From positions 92,193 through 156,192 of the forward strand of contig NZ_JACCBY010000008.1 in assembly GCF_013409985.1 (NCBI RefSeq): 64,000 nt of DNA, written 5' to 3'. The translations under genes and the position numbers were made by a program. Positions 34,501-43,075 of the stretch are shown one piece after another (within the stretch, counting starts at the first letter, position 1; every line of letters starts with the position of its first letter). The notes under the pieces are model-generated. The model was given only the letters and a program-made list of their open reading frames with translations. It was not told the origin of the DNA and searched no databases. The stretch is from Sphingomonas melonis. Its GTDB lineage: Bacteria; Pseudomonadota; Alphaproteobacteria; Sphingomonadales; Sphingomonadaceae.

Positions 34501-34724
34501 CCGCCATCGGCGCCCGTGCCCTGTTCGGCGGGGGCGACGTTCGCATCCGCCGGCGAGGCGCCCGGCGTCGCCTGATCGACCGCCGCGCTGGCGGCCGCAC
34601 CGGTCGGCGTGTTGTCGCTCGCCGTGCCCGCGGCGTTGGTCGTCTGGGCGTAGGCGGGAACCGCGAGGGCGGAGAGAAGGATCAACGACGAGGAAAGCAA
34701 CTGCCGACGATAGGTCCGGATCAT
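31575..34724 (-). CDS. TonB-dependent outer-membrane receptor
   Basis: 1049 residues from the ATG at 34724 (MIRTYRRQLLSSSLILLSAL). Signal peptide cleaved near residue 25 (YAQ), then a Thr/Ala-rich spacer. The TonB-box-like GDIVVTGSRIARPTLDSPAP is followed by the plug (GDVLNDLPSLRSTYSQASST, LVLVNGRRH, IPTDLLDRVDIVTGGQSAVY) and a 22-strand-type barrel. Aligned DNLTDKKPPYGQLG near the end is typical. The ligand is not deducible; no FecR or AraC gene is adjacent. It transports a large or scarce substrate across the outer membrane. Confidence 0.92.
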   Translation of the reverse strand: MIRTYRRQLLSSSLILLSALAVPAYAQTTNAAGTASDNTPTGAAASAAVDQATPGASPADANVAPAEQGTGADGGDIVVTGSRIARPTLDSPAPVTTLGVADLTRTGAIAVGDVLNDLPSLRSTYSQASSTQFIGTSGLNLLDLRGLGVTRTLVLVNGRRHITSSEGDFLVDTNTIPTDLLDRVDIVTGGQSAVYGSDAMAGVVNFVLKRDFDGLTLNGQSGISSKGDRGTYRLAGTYGKNFADGRGNIAASLEYNKSDLVTYADRPNLTGATTGRRQFQLVDRPALDNTIPNRTYLDRVRSFGYDNGGNFIAYNGSSLSACGTGAAGACLPNGAPRVFGFRPDGALYEYNYGTDFRPAGSNNNNGGDGAILNDRGTLQPSLKRYVANVLGHYDVSDAFKPFFEAKFVRVESFNQGTPTFAQGGEQGTIALDAGGRRAAVGGFQSQTIGIPISLDNPYLQPGAAATIRSLLPAGAEFFRLNRNNNDFGTRDEYDRRDTYRIVGGVEGTFNDDWKYDVSVNYGEFRTRSTFYNNRINQNFYNAVDATRNAGGQIVCRINQTTVTDPNCVPINVLGDGAPSQAALNYINTNSQRRGKATEFDVTANVVGDSSQLFELPGGPVQFALGGEYRRETASYGYDDLVKSGATFLNAIPDFNPPSFAVKEAYGELNLPLLKNARFAEELTVNGAVRVADYKGSAGTVWTWNAGAIYAPIRDIKARVSYAKAVRAPTLSDLYASQSQNFDLLDDPCDANFINTGRAGRVANCAAAGVPANFINNTARAGSTQFLSGGNPNLSPEKSRSWTYGVIVQPSFLPGLAITADYYDIKISNVIQQVDAQQILDGCYDGASLDNQFCRLINPRQANSEFAQTALLQSTLNFAALSAKGIDLDVSYSHALLGDDKLALRFIGNWVRDRTDFPYLDNPAQPQRIKGELGDPIYSFNASADYSRGAFTLGYQMRFIGRQSITDWEAQHDTNGVAALDPYYADRVYYPHVFYHALRGSMDVSRQFRLYAGVDNLTDKKPPYGQLGVGDGAIYDNIGRFMYVGFSVKM

Positions 34725-34896
34725 TCTGTGGTCCTGTAGGGAATGGGGCACATGGGGCAGCGGTGCTGCCAAGTGCGTCGCCGGTAACCCCTTGGACTGC
34801 TTTACGAAACTGTCACCGCCCGCGGCGATGGGATTTTGCCCGGCCTGTGACGAAATAGCAACAATGCTGCCCTAAGCCTGTTGGCGTGCCGCGGCG

Positions 34897-35919
34897 CTAC
34901 AGGAAGCGCTGGCCGGCATGGTCGCGGAACAGCTCGGCGTTGCGGACGTAATCGGACAGCACCTGCACCGATTTGTGGCGGCTGACCTCTTGCAGCTTGA
35001 AGATCGTCGCGCCCTGCGCCGCGCCCTCGGTCAGGAAGCCGGCGCGCAGCGAATGGCCGGCGAATTGCGTCGGGTCGTAGCCCGCCGCGGCGGCATGATG
35101 CTGGACGAGCCGGGCGATCGCCCGATCCGACATGGCGTCCGCGGTCAGCGCGTCGCTGCGCGACAGCCGGCGGAACAGCGGCCCGGAGTCATGCCCCGCC
35201 GCGGCCATCCAGGCGAGCAGCAGCGCCTTGGGCCGGATGCGCGAGCCCTCCGGAATGGCGATCACCGCGCCGGCGCCGGCGCGATCGGTCTTCGAGCGCG
35301 CGATCGTCAGCCGCAGCCCTTCCGGCACCAGCGCGACATGATCGACGGTGAGCGCGACGATCTCCGACCGGCGCAGCGCCGCGGCCATGCCGACCGCAAG
35401 GATCGCGCGATCGCGCAGCGCGCGCAGCCCGTCGCCTTCGATCGTGGCGAGCATATTGCGCAGTGCGGCGGCATCGGCGGGCTGTTTGCGGCGCTTGGCC
35501 CCGCCATGTTCGGCGCGGATTCCGGCGAGCACCTCGGCGAGCCGCCCGGCGGTGGGCAGGGCGGTCGGTGCGGGATGGCCGCCGGCGCGATGATAATGGC
35601 CGATCGCCGCGATCCGCCGGCCGATCGTCGCCGGATTGAGCCCGCCGACCGCCTGATCGCTGGCGAACACCGCCACGACCTCCGGCGTCGCCGGCAGCGC
35701 GACGAGCGCATGCGCCGCGCACCAGGCGGTGAAGATCGCCCAGTCCGATTCATACGCCCGCCGCGTCGCCCCGGCGCGCGCGGCGCGCGCATAAGCGGCC
35801 GCCTGCTCGATCTTTTCGTTGAGGATAGCGGGAAGCGCCGGCTGCTCGGCCGCGAGCGCAACGGGCACCGACGCGGCTGGATCGACCGAGGGGGCGGCGG
35901 GGCGTCGGGGAGCAGCCAT
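34897..35919 (-). CDS. tyrosine recombinase/integrase
   Basis: 340 residues. N-terminal SAM-like core-binding domain (~35-135). The catalytic residues are complete: R183 (ALRRSEI), K210 (RSKTDR), H289 and R292 (GHSLRAGF), H315 (SRHKS) and the nucleophile Y324 (LSDYVRN). It should cut and rejoin DNA at a paired inverted site. A 26-bp near-palindrome lies 42 bp upstream of its start at the edge of the low-GC region. It ends in high-GC DNA next to the TonB receptor. Confidence 0.9.
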   Translation of the reverse strand: MAAPRRPAAPSVDPAASVPVALAAEQPALPAILNEKIEQAAAYARAARAGATRRAYESDWAIFTAWCAAHALVALPATPEVVAVFASDQAVGGLNPATIGRRIAAIGHYHRAGGHPAPTALPTAGRLAEVLAGIRAEHGGAKRRKQPADAAALRNMLATIEGDGLRALRDRAILAVGMAAALRRSEIVALTVDHVALVPEGLRLTIARSKTDRAGAGAVIAIPEGSRIRPKALLLAWMAAAGHDSGPLFRRLSRSDALTADAMSDRAIARLVQHHAAAAGYDPTQFAGHSLRAGFLTEGAAQGATIFKLQEVSRHKSVQVLSDYVRNAELFRDHAGQRFL

Positions 35920-35960
35920 GGTGGGGCTGTGCCATGGCGGATGGCGGTGCGCTAGGGCTA

Positions 35961-35986
35961 TGTCCGAGAATCATGGTTATCGGACA
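35961..35986. other. candidate recombinase core site (26-bp inverted repeat)
   Basis: TGTCCGA (35961-35967) and its exact complement TCGGACA (35980-35986). The arms extend to 11 bp with two mismatches (TGTCCGAGAAT / GTTATCGGACA) around a short centre. The length and layout fit a tyrosine-recombinase crossover site or an operator of the adjacent recombinase gene. Confidence 0.5.
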
Positions 35987-37011
35987 CAGAGATCTGTTCC
36001 GTCAACGGCCTGCTGGAACAACGGCATCCCCTGTGTGCATGCCAGCACCGCAGTTTGCTAGGCTATCGACGATGTGCAAAACCATCCGCCCACCAAAAAC
36101 TACGCCAGATGCCTCATCTCGACTTCGTTCATATAAATAGGCGTGGGGATTTCCATATTAATCAGATATAAATACGTCGCGATCGGCCTGGTGTTTGTCA
36201 ATATATGACCATCAGTGGATGTATATTCGGTTTAGCGAATCTATCCAATACGTCTGCGCGTATTATATTTTGATCCTGCCGGATATAATTACCGAACAGG
36301 ATTACAGTTCGATAGGTTACGGTTACAAAGAGACCTTCACCAACATCTCTCCCTGAACTGAATCTAATAATGGCTAAAGCGGCGGGGGTGGCCGACTAGG
36401 CACTCAACGTGGTGCTGTGAGCGCTACGCCTCGGCGACTTCACGTTGCTCCTCCGCCTCTTCACCTGTATTCGGGGGAACTTTGGTAACGTCGACGTTAT
36501 GCTCGCCGTTGTACAAGCGGCCGGACACATGAGCTATGCCTACATGTGTACATAGTTCGGTGGTCAGCGACATTAAAGGCTGCCCGCTTGGCGCACTTCA
36601 CCGGATCAACCCGCTGATTTCCTGTCACTGCCCTTTCTAATTGCCCTTTTGTCATCTCACATGAGGGAAACTCGGTCTTGCGGTTAAAACACCTCCTCGG
36701 ACAGCCGGACTGATCAGCCGTCTGACTTTCAAATGAGACACCGCCACGGCATCTTATCCTGATGCCTAAGAGGAACACGACACAATTGCAGTTGATCATT
36801 CCCGGGTAGTCCGAGCAAAACGCGCAGCCGACCGACGGCACCGGACCACACGCTCCACCTAGCGCCACTCCGTCCGCAACGGCGACTACCGTGTCCGGGG
36901 TACGCCACACCCCGTTGCCATCCCCGCAGTCCTCAAGCATTACACCGGGGAACCTGCATCAGAGCGGCGACAGACGAGTAGCCGCCAGTTCTTCGAGGAA
37001 ACCAGGCATCG
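35987..37011. other. ~1-kb AT-rich stretch without a convincing gene
   Basis: Base composition falls sharply from ~36.1 kb, with runs such as ATATAAATAC and TATTATATTTTGATC around 36130-36330. One 147-codon minus frame (36497-36940) is Cys-rich without domain-like pattern or ribosome site and is not called. This may be the decayed edge of an acquired segment, and it holds the promoter region for the gene at 37012. Confidence 0.5.
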
Positions 37012-38430
37012 ATGATGAGCAATTCTTCGTTCTATGCCAGCAAGGTGCGCATTATAAGCTGGGCATCGAAATTTCCCCTAGCAGTAAGAAGTCCATTACT
37101 GTTCTTTGTGCCTGTCAACGTACTCCGCGCTATTCTAATGCATATTTCTGGGGATCCGACCCTATTTAATATAGATTATGCTCTCATTCTAGTAATTCCT
37201 TATTTTATGGTTAGAAGGGGCACTGATAGACGGTACACGACTGCTGTATCTATCACTCTTTTTCTCATTGCCGTGTCCTTTGATGCGGTTGGTTTTTTTG
37301 GACGCCTGTACCGGTGGGGGCCAGATTTTTACGATAGCTACTTGATGGGTTTGAACGACCTTCCGTGGTTCGTAATTGCTCCTTTATTGTTTATGGGCGT
37401 TGCGGTTTTTTCTCTATTTTGCGTACCACTTTTAGGTATGCGTTTTGAAAAGGCCGATGTCCTATCCGCGACCCTGATCTGTATTGTGATTGGGATGTGC
37501 GACATCTATATTGAACGGTCGACGCGCAAAGACCTAGATAGCGAGAAAAATGTCCTCACGTCTCCGACAAAATTCGCCTTTTCAAATTACATGAGAGCGG
37601 TTGTCGCAGGTCATTCCGTAAGGAGCCTGACCGAGCCAACCATGGATCACATCGTCAGGGTAACGGCACCGCCACAAATACTATCGGTTTCGCTTGAGTC
37701 GCTGGGACTCCCGATTTCGAAGACTGGCTTAGCTGAACTCGTCCAGCAACCGCTTGAAGAACTAACCAAATCATACAGCATAACTGTTGATAACAACAAC
37801 TTTTATGGATCAACATTGCAAGGTGAAATGCGCGAACTATGCTCCTTGAACGTCAACGGAAACCCATCTAATCCTAAAATCGCAAGATACTTTTCGGATT
37901 GCCTGCCGAGATTCTTGTCGAGCAAAGGATATTCGACTTGGGCATTCCACGGAAACGGCGGAGAAATATACAATAGGAAGAATGTCTACCCTCTCATTGG
38001 ATTCCGGCATGCCGTCTTTTATAATGACATGGCATCGTTACAAAACATTCACCCTTGCGAAAAGACTCCCTTTCGGGGGGTTTGCGATCATGACATGTAT
38101 GTACGCGCCCTGAGCCTATTCAACGGCTCTCGACGGTTCGTGCATATCATGACACTCGACACCCATCTTCCTGTTTATCCAACCACCCCGTCCGAGTGTA
38201 CACGGAGCTTCGGGGACAACGAGAGTCTGTGCGGGTACAGCAAGGCAATCATGCGGTCGCTTCACGATTTATCGAATGTGATCCTCCGCTCCAAGGAAAA
38301 GCCCGATTTGATATTCATTTATGGCGACCATGCGCCGCCTTTCTTTTCCGCATCGACAAGGCAGTTCTTTGACGGAAAGCGAGTGCCGTTCGTAATGCTT
38401 AACCGGAAGGATGAAGGTCGCGGACGCTAG
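37012..38430 (+). CDS. alkaline-phosphatase-superfamily membrane transferase (LTA-synthase/sulfatase-like)
   Basis: 472 residues. Four to five N-terminal transmembrane helices (~25-155) precede an extracytoplasmic catalytic domain. Superfamily metal and nucleophile motifs: SVSLESLGLP (metal Glu), FYGSTLQGE (likely Thr nucleophile), TLDTHLP and YGDHAPPF (metal Asp/His). Family members transfer phosphoglycerol or phosphoethanolamine, or cleave sulfate esters. Here it is likely to decorate the EPS or a lipid, by position. GC and codon use are clearly lower than in flanking genes. MM start at 37012/37015. Confidence 0.78.
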   Translation: MMSNSSFYASKVRIISWASKFPLAVRSPLLFFVPVNVLRAILMHISGDPTLFNIDYALILVIPYFMVRRGTDRRYTTAVSITLFLIAVSFDAVGFFGRLYRWGPDFYDSYLMGLNDLPWFVIAPLLFMGVAVFSLFCVPLLGMRFEKADVLSATLICIVIGMCDIYIERSTRKDLDSEKNVLTSPTKFAFSNYMRAVVAGHSVRSLTEPTMDHIVRVTAPPQILSVSLESLGLPISKTGLAELVQQPLEELTKSYSITVDNNNFYGSTLQGEMRELCSLNVNGNPSNPKIARYFSDCLPRFLSSKGYSTWAFHGNGGEIYNRKNVYPLIGFRHAVFYNDMASLQNIHPCEKTPFRGVCDHDMYVRALSLFNGSRRFVHIMTLDTHLPVYPTTPSECTRSFGDNESLCGYSKAIMRSLHDLSNVILRSKEKPDLIFIYGDHAPPFFSASTRQFFDGKRVPFVMLNRKDEGRGR

Positions 38431-38513
38431 TGCCCACGCGCGTGCATTACTGTTTAATCGTGGAGCTTAGGTGACATCAAAGAGTGCGCCGCCCCGTTCG
38501 CCGAGGATTCGAT

Positions 38514-40019
38514 CTACAATGCGCGCCCTGTGGGGCCGCCGATCCGCTGATTGTTCTGCACGATGATCCCGGCGGCATCCGAACTTTGCCGGACCCAGAG
38601 TGAATCGTTTGCAACATCATAGCCGCGACGCTCCATCCGATTCTCTTTAACAATACAATCGCGGCTGCCATTGAATATCACGATCATTGGAAGTCCGTCC
38701 TTGCCCCCTTCTGAGCGCATCACATTGTGCTCTATTTTCACATCCCGGGCATGATCGATCTGAAACAACTGCGCCGTTCCCATTGCGGTCAGACGATTTC
38801 TGACGATATCGACATGCCTGGCTTTGATCACAAACGCGCCTGAGGTCGACAGATCATTCCCGATGATCGTCACGCCGTCGGCAGCCTCAATGAAGAGCCC
38901 AACGAGCGGTGCGCCCGTCACTTTGTTGTCGACGATCCTGCACCCCTTCACTACCCTAGTATTAGAGATGGCGATCGGCGTGCCGAGGCTGCCGACGAAC
39001 TGGTTGCCCTCGATTGTCGCATCGTCGGCACCAACGATCTCGACGCCCGGCCCGGTACAATCCACAAATCTGTTGTTGCGGATCCGGCAAGTGTCGCCCC
39101 ACCCAGATAGCGAAATGCCCATGCCGTTGACCGGCGCCGTCTTCGTGACCGTCGTCCCCTCGACGACAATATTGCGATACCGGTAGACGCGCGCTCCATC
39201 TCCGTGGTTCTGAATTTCGACGCCCATCCGCCCGGGCTCGAACCAGCAATCCTTGATCGCTAAGCCGGCCAGACCGGCGATGCCGTCAGCCGCGACAGGA
39301 CTTTTGTCCACCACGATCGAGATGCAGTTGTGCTGCGAAACGGCCTTGTCCCGCACGCTGATCTTGACCCGAGTGAAGCAGATATTGCGCAAGTTGCAAT
39401 GGTATGACTGAATGGCGGGGCCATCGTTCGTGGTTTGCAGCAGCCAAAGATCTGCCAAGTGGAAATTGGCCACGGACGGGAGGCTGAAGATCGCGCCACC
39501 ACCGACGACTTGGGTCGTCCAGTCTTGTCCTCTGATCGTGAGACCGTCTCGCTCCGGCAGAGCGAAACCACCCGGCAAGCGGAGATCGATCGTCCCGGCC
39601 GGCAAAACCACGGTCTGCGACAGCGCGAGCGCCTCACGCAACGCCGCGGCGTTGCTCGCGGCGCGGCCGTCGGCCAATCCCACCCGCATCCCCACCGTCG
39701 TGAGATCGAGCGCCTCCTGCGGCTCCAGACGAAAGATGCGACCGTCCTTTGTCCGAAAGGTGCTTAACGGACGTTCCGAATGCTCCGCCCCGCCGATCGC
39801 CGGATCATAACGATAGGTAGCGGATCCCACCCCCGCCTCGGCGAAACCAGTCGTGGTAATCTGATCGACATGCGCCGGGATATCAATCGCCGCTCCGCGT
39901 GGAAACAAACCGATCGTCATCGGCGCCCGCGCCTGGCAGCTACTCGACAGGCCGAAGGCGGCAATCGCTCCAGCCACGACGTTGCGCCGCGTCAGGTCAT
40001 GCAGCTGGCGCCGGCTCAC
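38514..40019 (-). CDS. Tat-exported right-handed beta-helix protein (pectate-lyase-like fold)
   Basis: 501 residues from a GTG at 40019. Twin-arginine signal (LTRRNVVAGAIAAFGLSSSC; the Cys could be a lipobox). After a ~100-residue N-terminal region come parallel beta-helix repeats (e.g. GDTCRIRNNRFVDCTGPGVE, VVKGCRIVDNKVTGAPLVGL, DGVTIIGNDLSTSGAFVIKA). Such folds include polysaccharide lyases and C5-epimerases, so it may trim or modify the polymer. Its GTG overlaps the TGA of the polymerase gene. Confidence 0.8.
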   Translation of the reverse strand: MSRRQLHDLTRRNVVAGAIAAFGLSSSCQARAPMTIGLFPRGAAIDIPAHVDQITTTGFAEAGVGSATYRYDPAIGGAEHSERPLSTFRTKDGRIFRLEPQEALDLTTVGMRVGLADGRAASNAAALREALALSQTVVLPAGTIDLRLPGGFALPERDGLTIRGQDWTTQVVGGGAIFSLPSVANFHLADLWLLQTTNDGPAIQSYHCNLRNICFTRVKISVRDKAVSQHNCISIVVDKSPVAADGIAGLAGLAIKDCWFEPGRMGVEIQNHGDGARVYRYRNIVVEGTTVTKTAPVNGMGISLSGWGDTCRIRNNRFVDCTGPGVEIVGADDATIEGNQFVGSLGTPIAISNTRVVKGCRIVDNKVTGAPLVGLFIEAADGVTIIGNDLSTSGAFVIKARHVDIVRNRLTAMGTAQLFQIDHARDVKIEHNVMRSEGGKDGLPMIVIFNGSRDCIVKENRMERRGYDVANDSLWVRQSSDAAGIIVQNNQRIGGPTGRAL

Positions 40020-41302
40020 GCCGCCAGTCCGTTGGCCGTTAGCCCCGCCACGCCCGGCGCGGATGCATCTGCCGTCGTAATGCGGTACACTAGCCAGCCA
40101 ATTAAAAAAGCCGACCCGAAGAACAGGTTGATGCTTGCCAATCCGACGTTCACCATCAGATTGGTAACGAGCGCACAGGTCACCCAGCAGTCAAAGATCG
40201 AGTTGCCAGGAAATCCGCGCACGACCCGGATGAACAAGCGCAGCACGAAGCCGCCCAGCAGCAGGAAGCCAAGCACCCCCATTCGATAGAGCGCGTCGAC
40301 GAAGGCGTTGTGGGATCCTACATAGATGAAGCCCGGATCGTCCTCGGTGAGGATTGTCACGTCGGCGGCATTAAGCCCGTAGACCGGACGGATCGTCTCG
40401 GTTCCGAAGCCGACGCCGGTGCCGCCACTCTCCCACACCCGGTCGAGCGCGTCACGCCAGAAGAACAAGCGGATACCTGTGTTGGGGTCAAGCTTCCATA
40501 TCGTTTGTGCGAAGGCAGCTGCAACGAACGGTACCACGACGAACAGACAGAGGAACATCAACGTCAATTTCAGCCGTTCTCTGGGTAAGACCATCAACAC
40601 CAACAGCATCATTAGCACAATACCAGCTTGCGCAGATGACGACGTGATGAGAAGAATAAAAGCCGCGATCAACTTGGTCATCCAAGGCACGTGATCCGCG
40701 TGTAGAATTCGGCGAACGAAAATGAACGCCATGATCATCATATTATTGACGAGCTGAGCTATACCAGCGAATTGCCGCTCCGCCTCGGCACCAAAATAGG
40801 AAGACGGGTAGGCAAAATCATATAGTTTTGCAGCACAAGCAATCAAAAAAATGGCAGTTTCAAGCCGCGTAAACGTGGCATTGCCGGCGTCAACTCGCTC
40901 ATGATATGCGGCGAACCCCGCAATGACGAATGGCAGCATGACGGCATAAGCCGACTGCTGGGGAATTGCCTCGCGAGAATACATTAGCGTGATACCGCGG
41001 TCGAGCACGCCCATATAGGAAAGGCCAATGTACACCACGGCTAGGCATGACAGGAGTATCAATGGTGTCTGAATATAGCGACGACCATAGCTGATACCGT
41101 ATGCAGTCAACATTCCAAGGGCGATCAGCAGCGGCCCGGTACCTAAGTTACGGACATAGCCGAACAAGCATATATAAATGAATGGCAGCAGAAGCCACAG
41201 CGCCTGATTGACTTCTTCCCGGCGCCGAACCTCGGTATTCGCGGCAATGACGCCGCCCTGCTTGCTCCAGCGGCCCGGAAGATTATCTTGAAAGCGCATC
41301 AT
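40016..41302 (-). CDS. Wzy-like polysaccharide polymerase / O-antigen ligase-type membrane protein
   Basis: 428 residues with ~11-12 predicted membrane helices. The large periplasmic loop includes the ligase/polymerase-type FWRDALDRVWESGGTGVGFG and SHNAFVDALYRMGVLGFLLL. The start at 41302 (MMRFQDNLPG) has GGAATGGA upstream; an ATG at 41332 lacks a ribosome site. The coupled beta-helix gene follows. It would polymerise lipid-linked repeat units on the periplasmic face. Confidence 0.8.
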   Translation of the reverse strand: MMRFQDNLPGRWSKQGGVIAANTEVRRREEVNQALWLLLPFIYICLFGYVRNLGTGPLLIALGMLTAYGISYGRRYIQTPLILLSCLAVVYIGLSYMGVLDRGITLMYSREAIPQQSAYAVMLPFVIAGFAAYHERVDAGNATFTRLETAIFLIACAAKLYDFAYPSSYFGAEAERQFAGIAQLVNNMMIMAFIFVRRILHADHVPWMTKLIAAFILLITSSSAQAGIVLMMLLVLMVLPRERLKLTLMFLCLFVVVPFVAAAFAQTIWKLDPNTGIRLFFWRDALDRVWESGGTGVGFGTETIRPVYGLNAADVTILTEDDPGFIYVGSHNAFVDALYRMGVLGFLLLGGFVLRLFIRVVRGFPGNSIFDCWVTCALVTNLMVNVGLASINLFFGSAFLIGWLVYRITTADASAPGVAGLTANGLAA

Positions 41303-41596
41303 TCGTCCATTCCACGCACGGGCAGGTTGCATTCATAGGTCGACGGTCGGCACAGAATACCAGCCGCGGTGCTCACCCATCGCCGGGATGGTCTTGCTTC
41401 GTCGGCACGGCAGGCCTATCGTGACGTATCGTATATTAAGGACCTTGCGGTGATTGATTATCTGCAAGCCGGCCTGTTCTGGTCGCTGACCCTAGTCTTT
41501 CTGTTTCGGTTTGCGCCGCGCAGCCAAGGCCGCTTTGGCACCAAGACGATGCGATAGCGCATGGACCACGTCGGCCTAATTGACTAGCGTCATTTT
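41303..41596. other. intergenic region between divergent polymerase-like genes
   Basis: Probably carries promoters for both directions. A 62-codon plus frame at 41369-41557 ends with one hydrophobic stretch (AGLFWSLTLVFLFRF) but has no ribosome site and is not called. Confidence 0.35.
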
Positions 41597-43039
41597 ATGC
41601 CCAGTGGACATGCTACACCCTCCGGATCCAGGAGACACTCCCGCACACGTCGCGCCAAGCCCGCGTTGCGCGTCGATTTGCGGTTCGGCCCATTTCCGAT
41701 TGTGGCGGCGCTGTTTGTGGTGTGTGCGCTTGGTGGAGGATCGTCACGCATCGACAGCCTGTCGCTGCTTTATCTGAGGCCTATGGCGGTCGCCGCGCTC
41801 GTTGTCCTCCTGTTCCTGTCCCGTCGCGCCGACCTCCGGTCGGTACGCGTGCCGCTCACGCTTCTGACGGTGCTGGCGGGATGGATGGCCGTCCAGTTGA
41901 TCCCGCTGCCGCCCGCCGTCTGGTCCGCGCTGCCGTTCCGCGCCACGATCTTGCACGGCCTGCAGGCCATCGGCGTGGAAGCGGGCTGGCGCCCCGTTTC
42001 GCTGACGCCGGACCTTACGCTCAACAGCCTGATCGCGCTGGTTGTCCCTGCCGCGCTGCTGATCGGGAGTTCCAGCCTGTCAGCGCGCCAGCAGATCTGG
42101 CTAACGGTCATCGTCATCGCCGCGGCGGCGGCCAGCATCTTCGTCGAGGTCGCGCAGGTCGCGGGCGGCCCGGACAGCCCCTTCTACCTTTATGCGGTCA
42201 GCAATGTCGGCACCCCCAGCGGTCTGTTCGCCAACCGTAACCATCAGGCCGCGTTCCTAGCCTGCGTGCTACCGCTACTCGCGGTCACCGCCCACCCCCG
42301 CCTTAGCGGCCGCCATGCGCTGCCGCTTGCCTGGGGATATTTGGGCTTTGCCCTGATGGCGGTGATCGCGGTTGTCGCCACCGGATCGCGGACGGGATCC
42401 CTCATCGCCGCAGTGCTGCTGATCTACACGCTCTTCACCAGCATCAGCTATGTCTTCCCCAACCCGAAGCATCGCCGCGTCGTAACAGCAGCGGCCGCGC
42501 TTGGCGGTATCGCTCTGCTTATTGGCATGGTGTTGCTTGGTCGGGCCACGTCCTTCGATAGACTTGCCGGTTTCGATGCGGCGTCCGAACAAAGGCTGAA
42601 GGCGCTACCCACGCTCCTTAAAATGCTCGAACAGTTCACCCTTACCGGCACCGGCTTCGGATCGTTTGATCCTGTGTTCAGAATCATGGAACCGGATAGC
42701 CTTCTCCACGCAACCTTCTTCAATCACGCGCATAATGACTGGCTTGAACTGGCTATCACGGGCGGAATACCGGCGCTTGTCGTGCTAGCCGTGTTTTGTG
42801 TCTGGGTGATACGCAACACGATCATGCGCTTTCGGCAAAGATCCTCGCCGATGACAATCCTAGGACGAGCCGGTGGCCTTATCGTGCTGGTACTTGGTGC
42901 CGCTAGTTTAACGGATTATCCGTTACGCACTCCATTGCTATCGGCACTGCTTGCTTTGGCAGTCGGCTGGCTCAGCCGAAGCCCTGACCAAGAAGATAGC
43001 AGCAAGGGCAACGTTGCCAACGCCCACCTCTCGGCCTAG
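41597..43039 (+). CDS. O-antigen ligase/polymerase (Wzy_C-type) family membrane protein
   Basis: 480 residues, ~11 membrane helices. Family signature GLFANRNHQAAFLACVLPLL, GSRTGSLIA, then the periplasmic FFNHAHNDWLELAITGGIPA. It differs from the polymerase at 40016, so the locus has two such proteins: one may polymerise and the other ligate the glycan or serve another chain. It heads the plus-strand export genes. An MPSG start at 41597 is open, but an internal start is possible before the first helix. Confidence 0.82.
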   Translation: MPSGHATPSGSRRHSRTRRAKPALRVDLRFGPFPIVAALFVVCALGGGSSRIDSLSLLYLRPMAVAALVVLLFLSRRADLRSVRVPLTLLTVLAGWMAVQLIPLPPAVWSALPFRATILHGLQAIGVEAGWRPVSLTPDLTLNSLIALVVPAALLIGSSSLSARQQIWLTVIVIAAAAASIFVEVAQVAGGPDSPFYLYAVSNVGTPSGLFANRNHQAAFLACVLPLLAVTAHPRLSGRHALPLAWGYLGFALMAVIAVVATGSRTGSLIAAVLLIYTLFTSISYVFPNPKHRRVVTAAAALGGIALLIGMVLLGRATSFDRLAGFDAASEQRLKALPTLLKMLEQFTLTGTGFGSFDPVFRIMEPDSLLHATFFNHAHNDWLELAITGGIPALVVLAVFCVWVIRNTIMRFRQRSSPMTILGRAGGLIVLVLGAASLTDYPLRTPLLSALLALAVGWLSRSPDQEDSSKGNVANAHLSA

Positions 43040-43075
43040 TGCGCTTTTTAAACGCAGCGTAAGGTTTATGCGGAC

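Noticed and set aside
36497..36940. 147-codon Cys-rich minus-strand frame in the AT-rich block
   Set aside because: No ribosome site, no domain-like pattern and no operon context; cysteines are irregularly spaced. It might be a decayed gene but is not supported as a CDS.
41369..41557. 62-codon plus frame with one hydrophobic segment between the polymerase genes
   Set aside because: No ribosome site and no resemblance to a known small membrane protein; it occupies the expected divergent promoter region.
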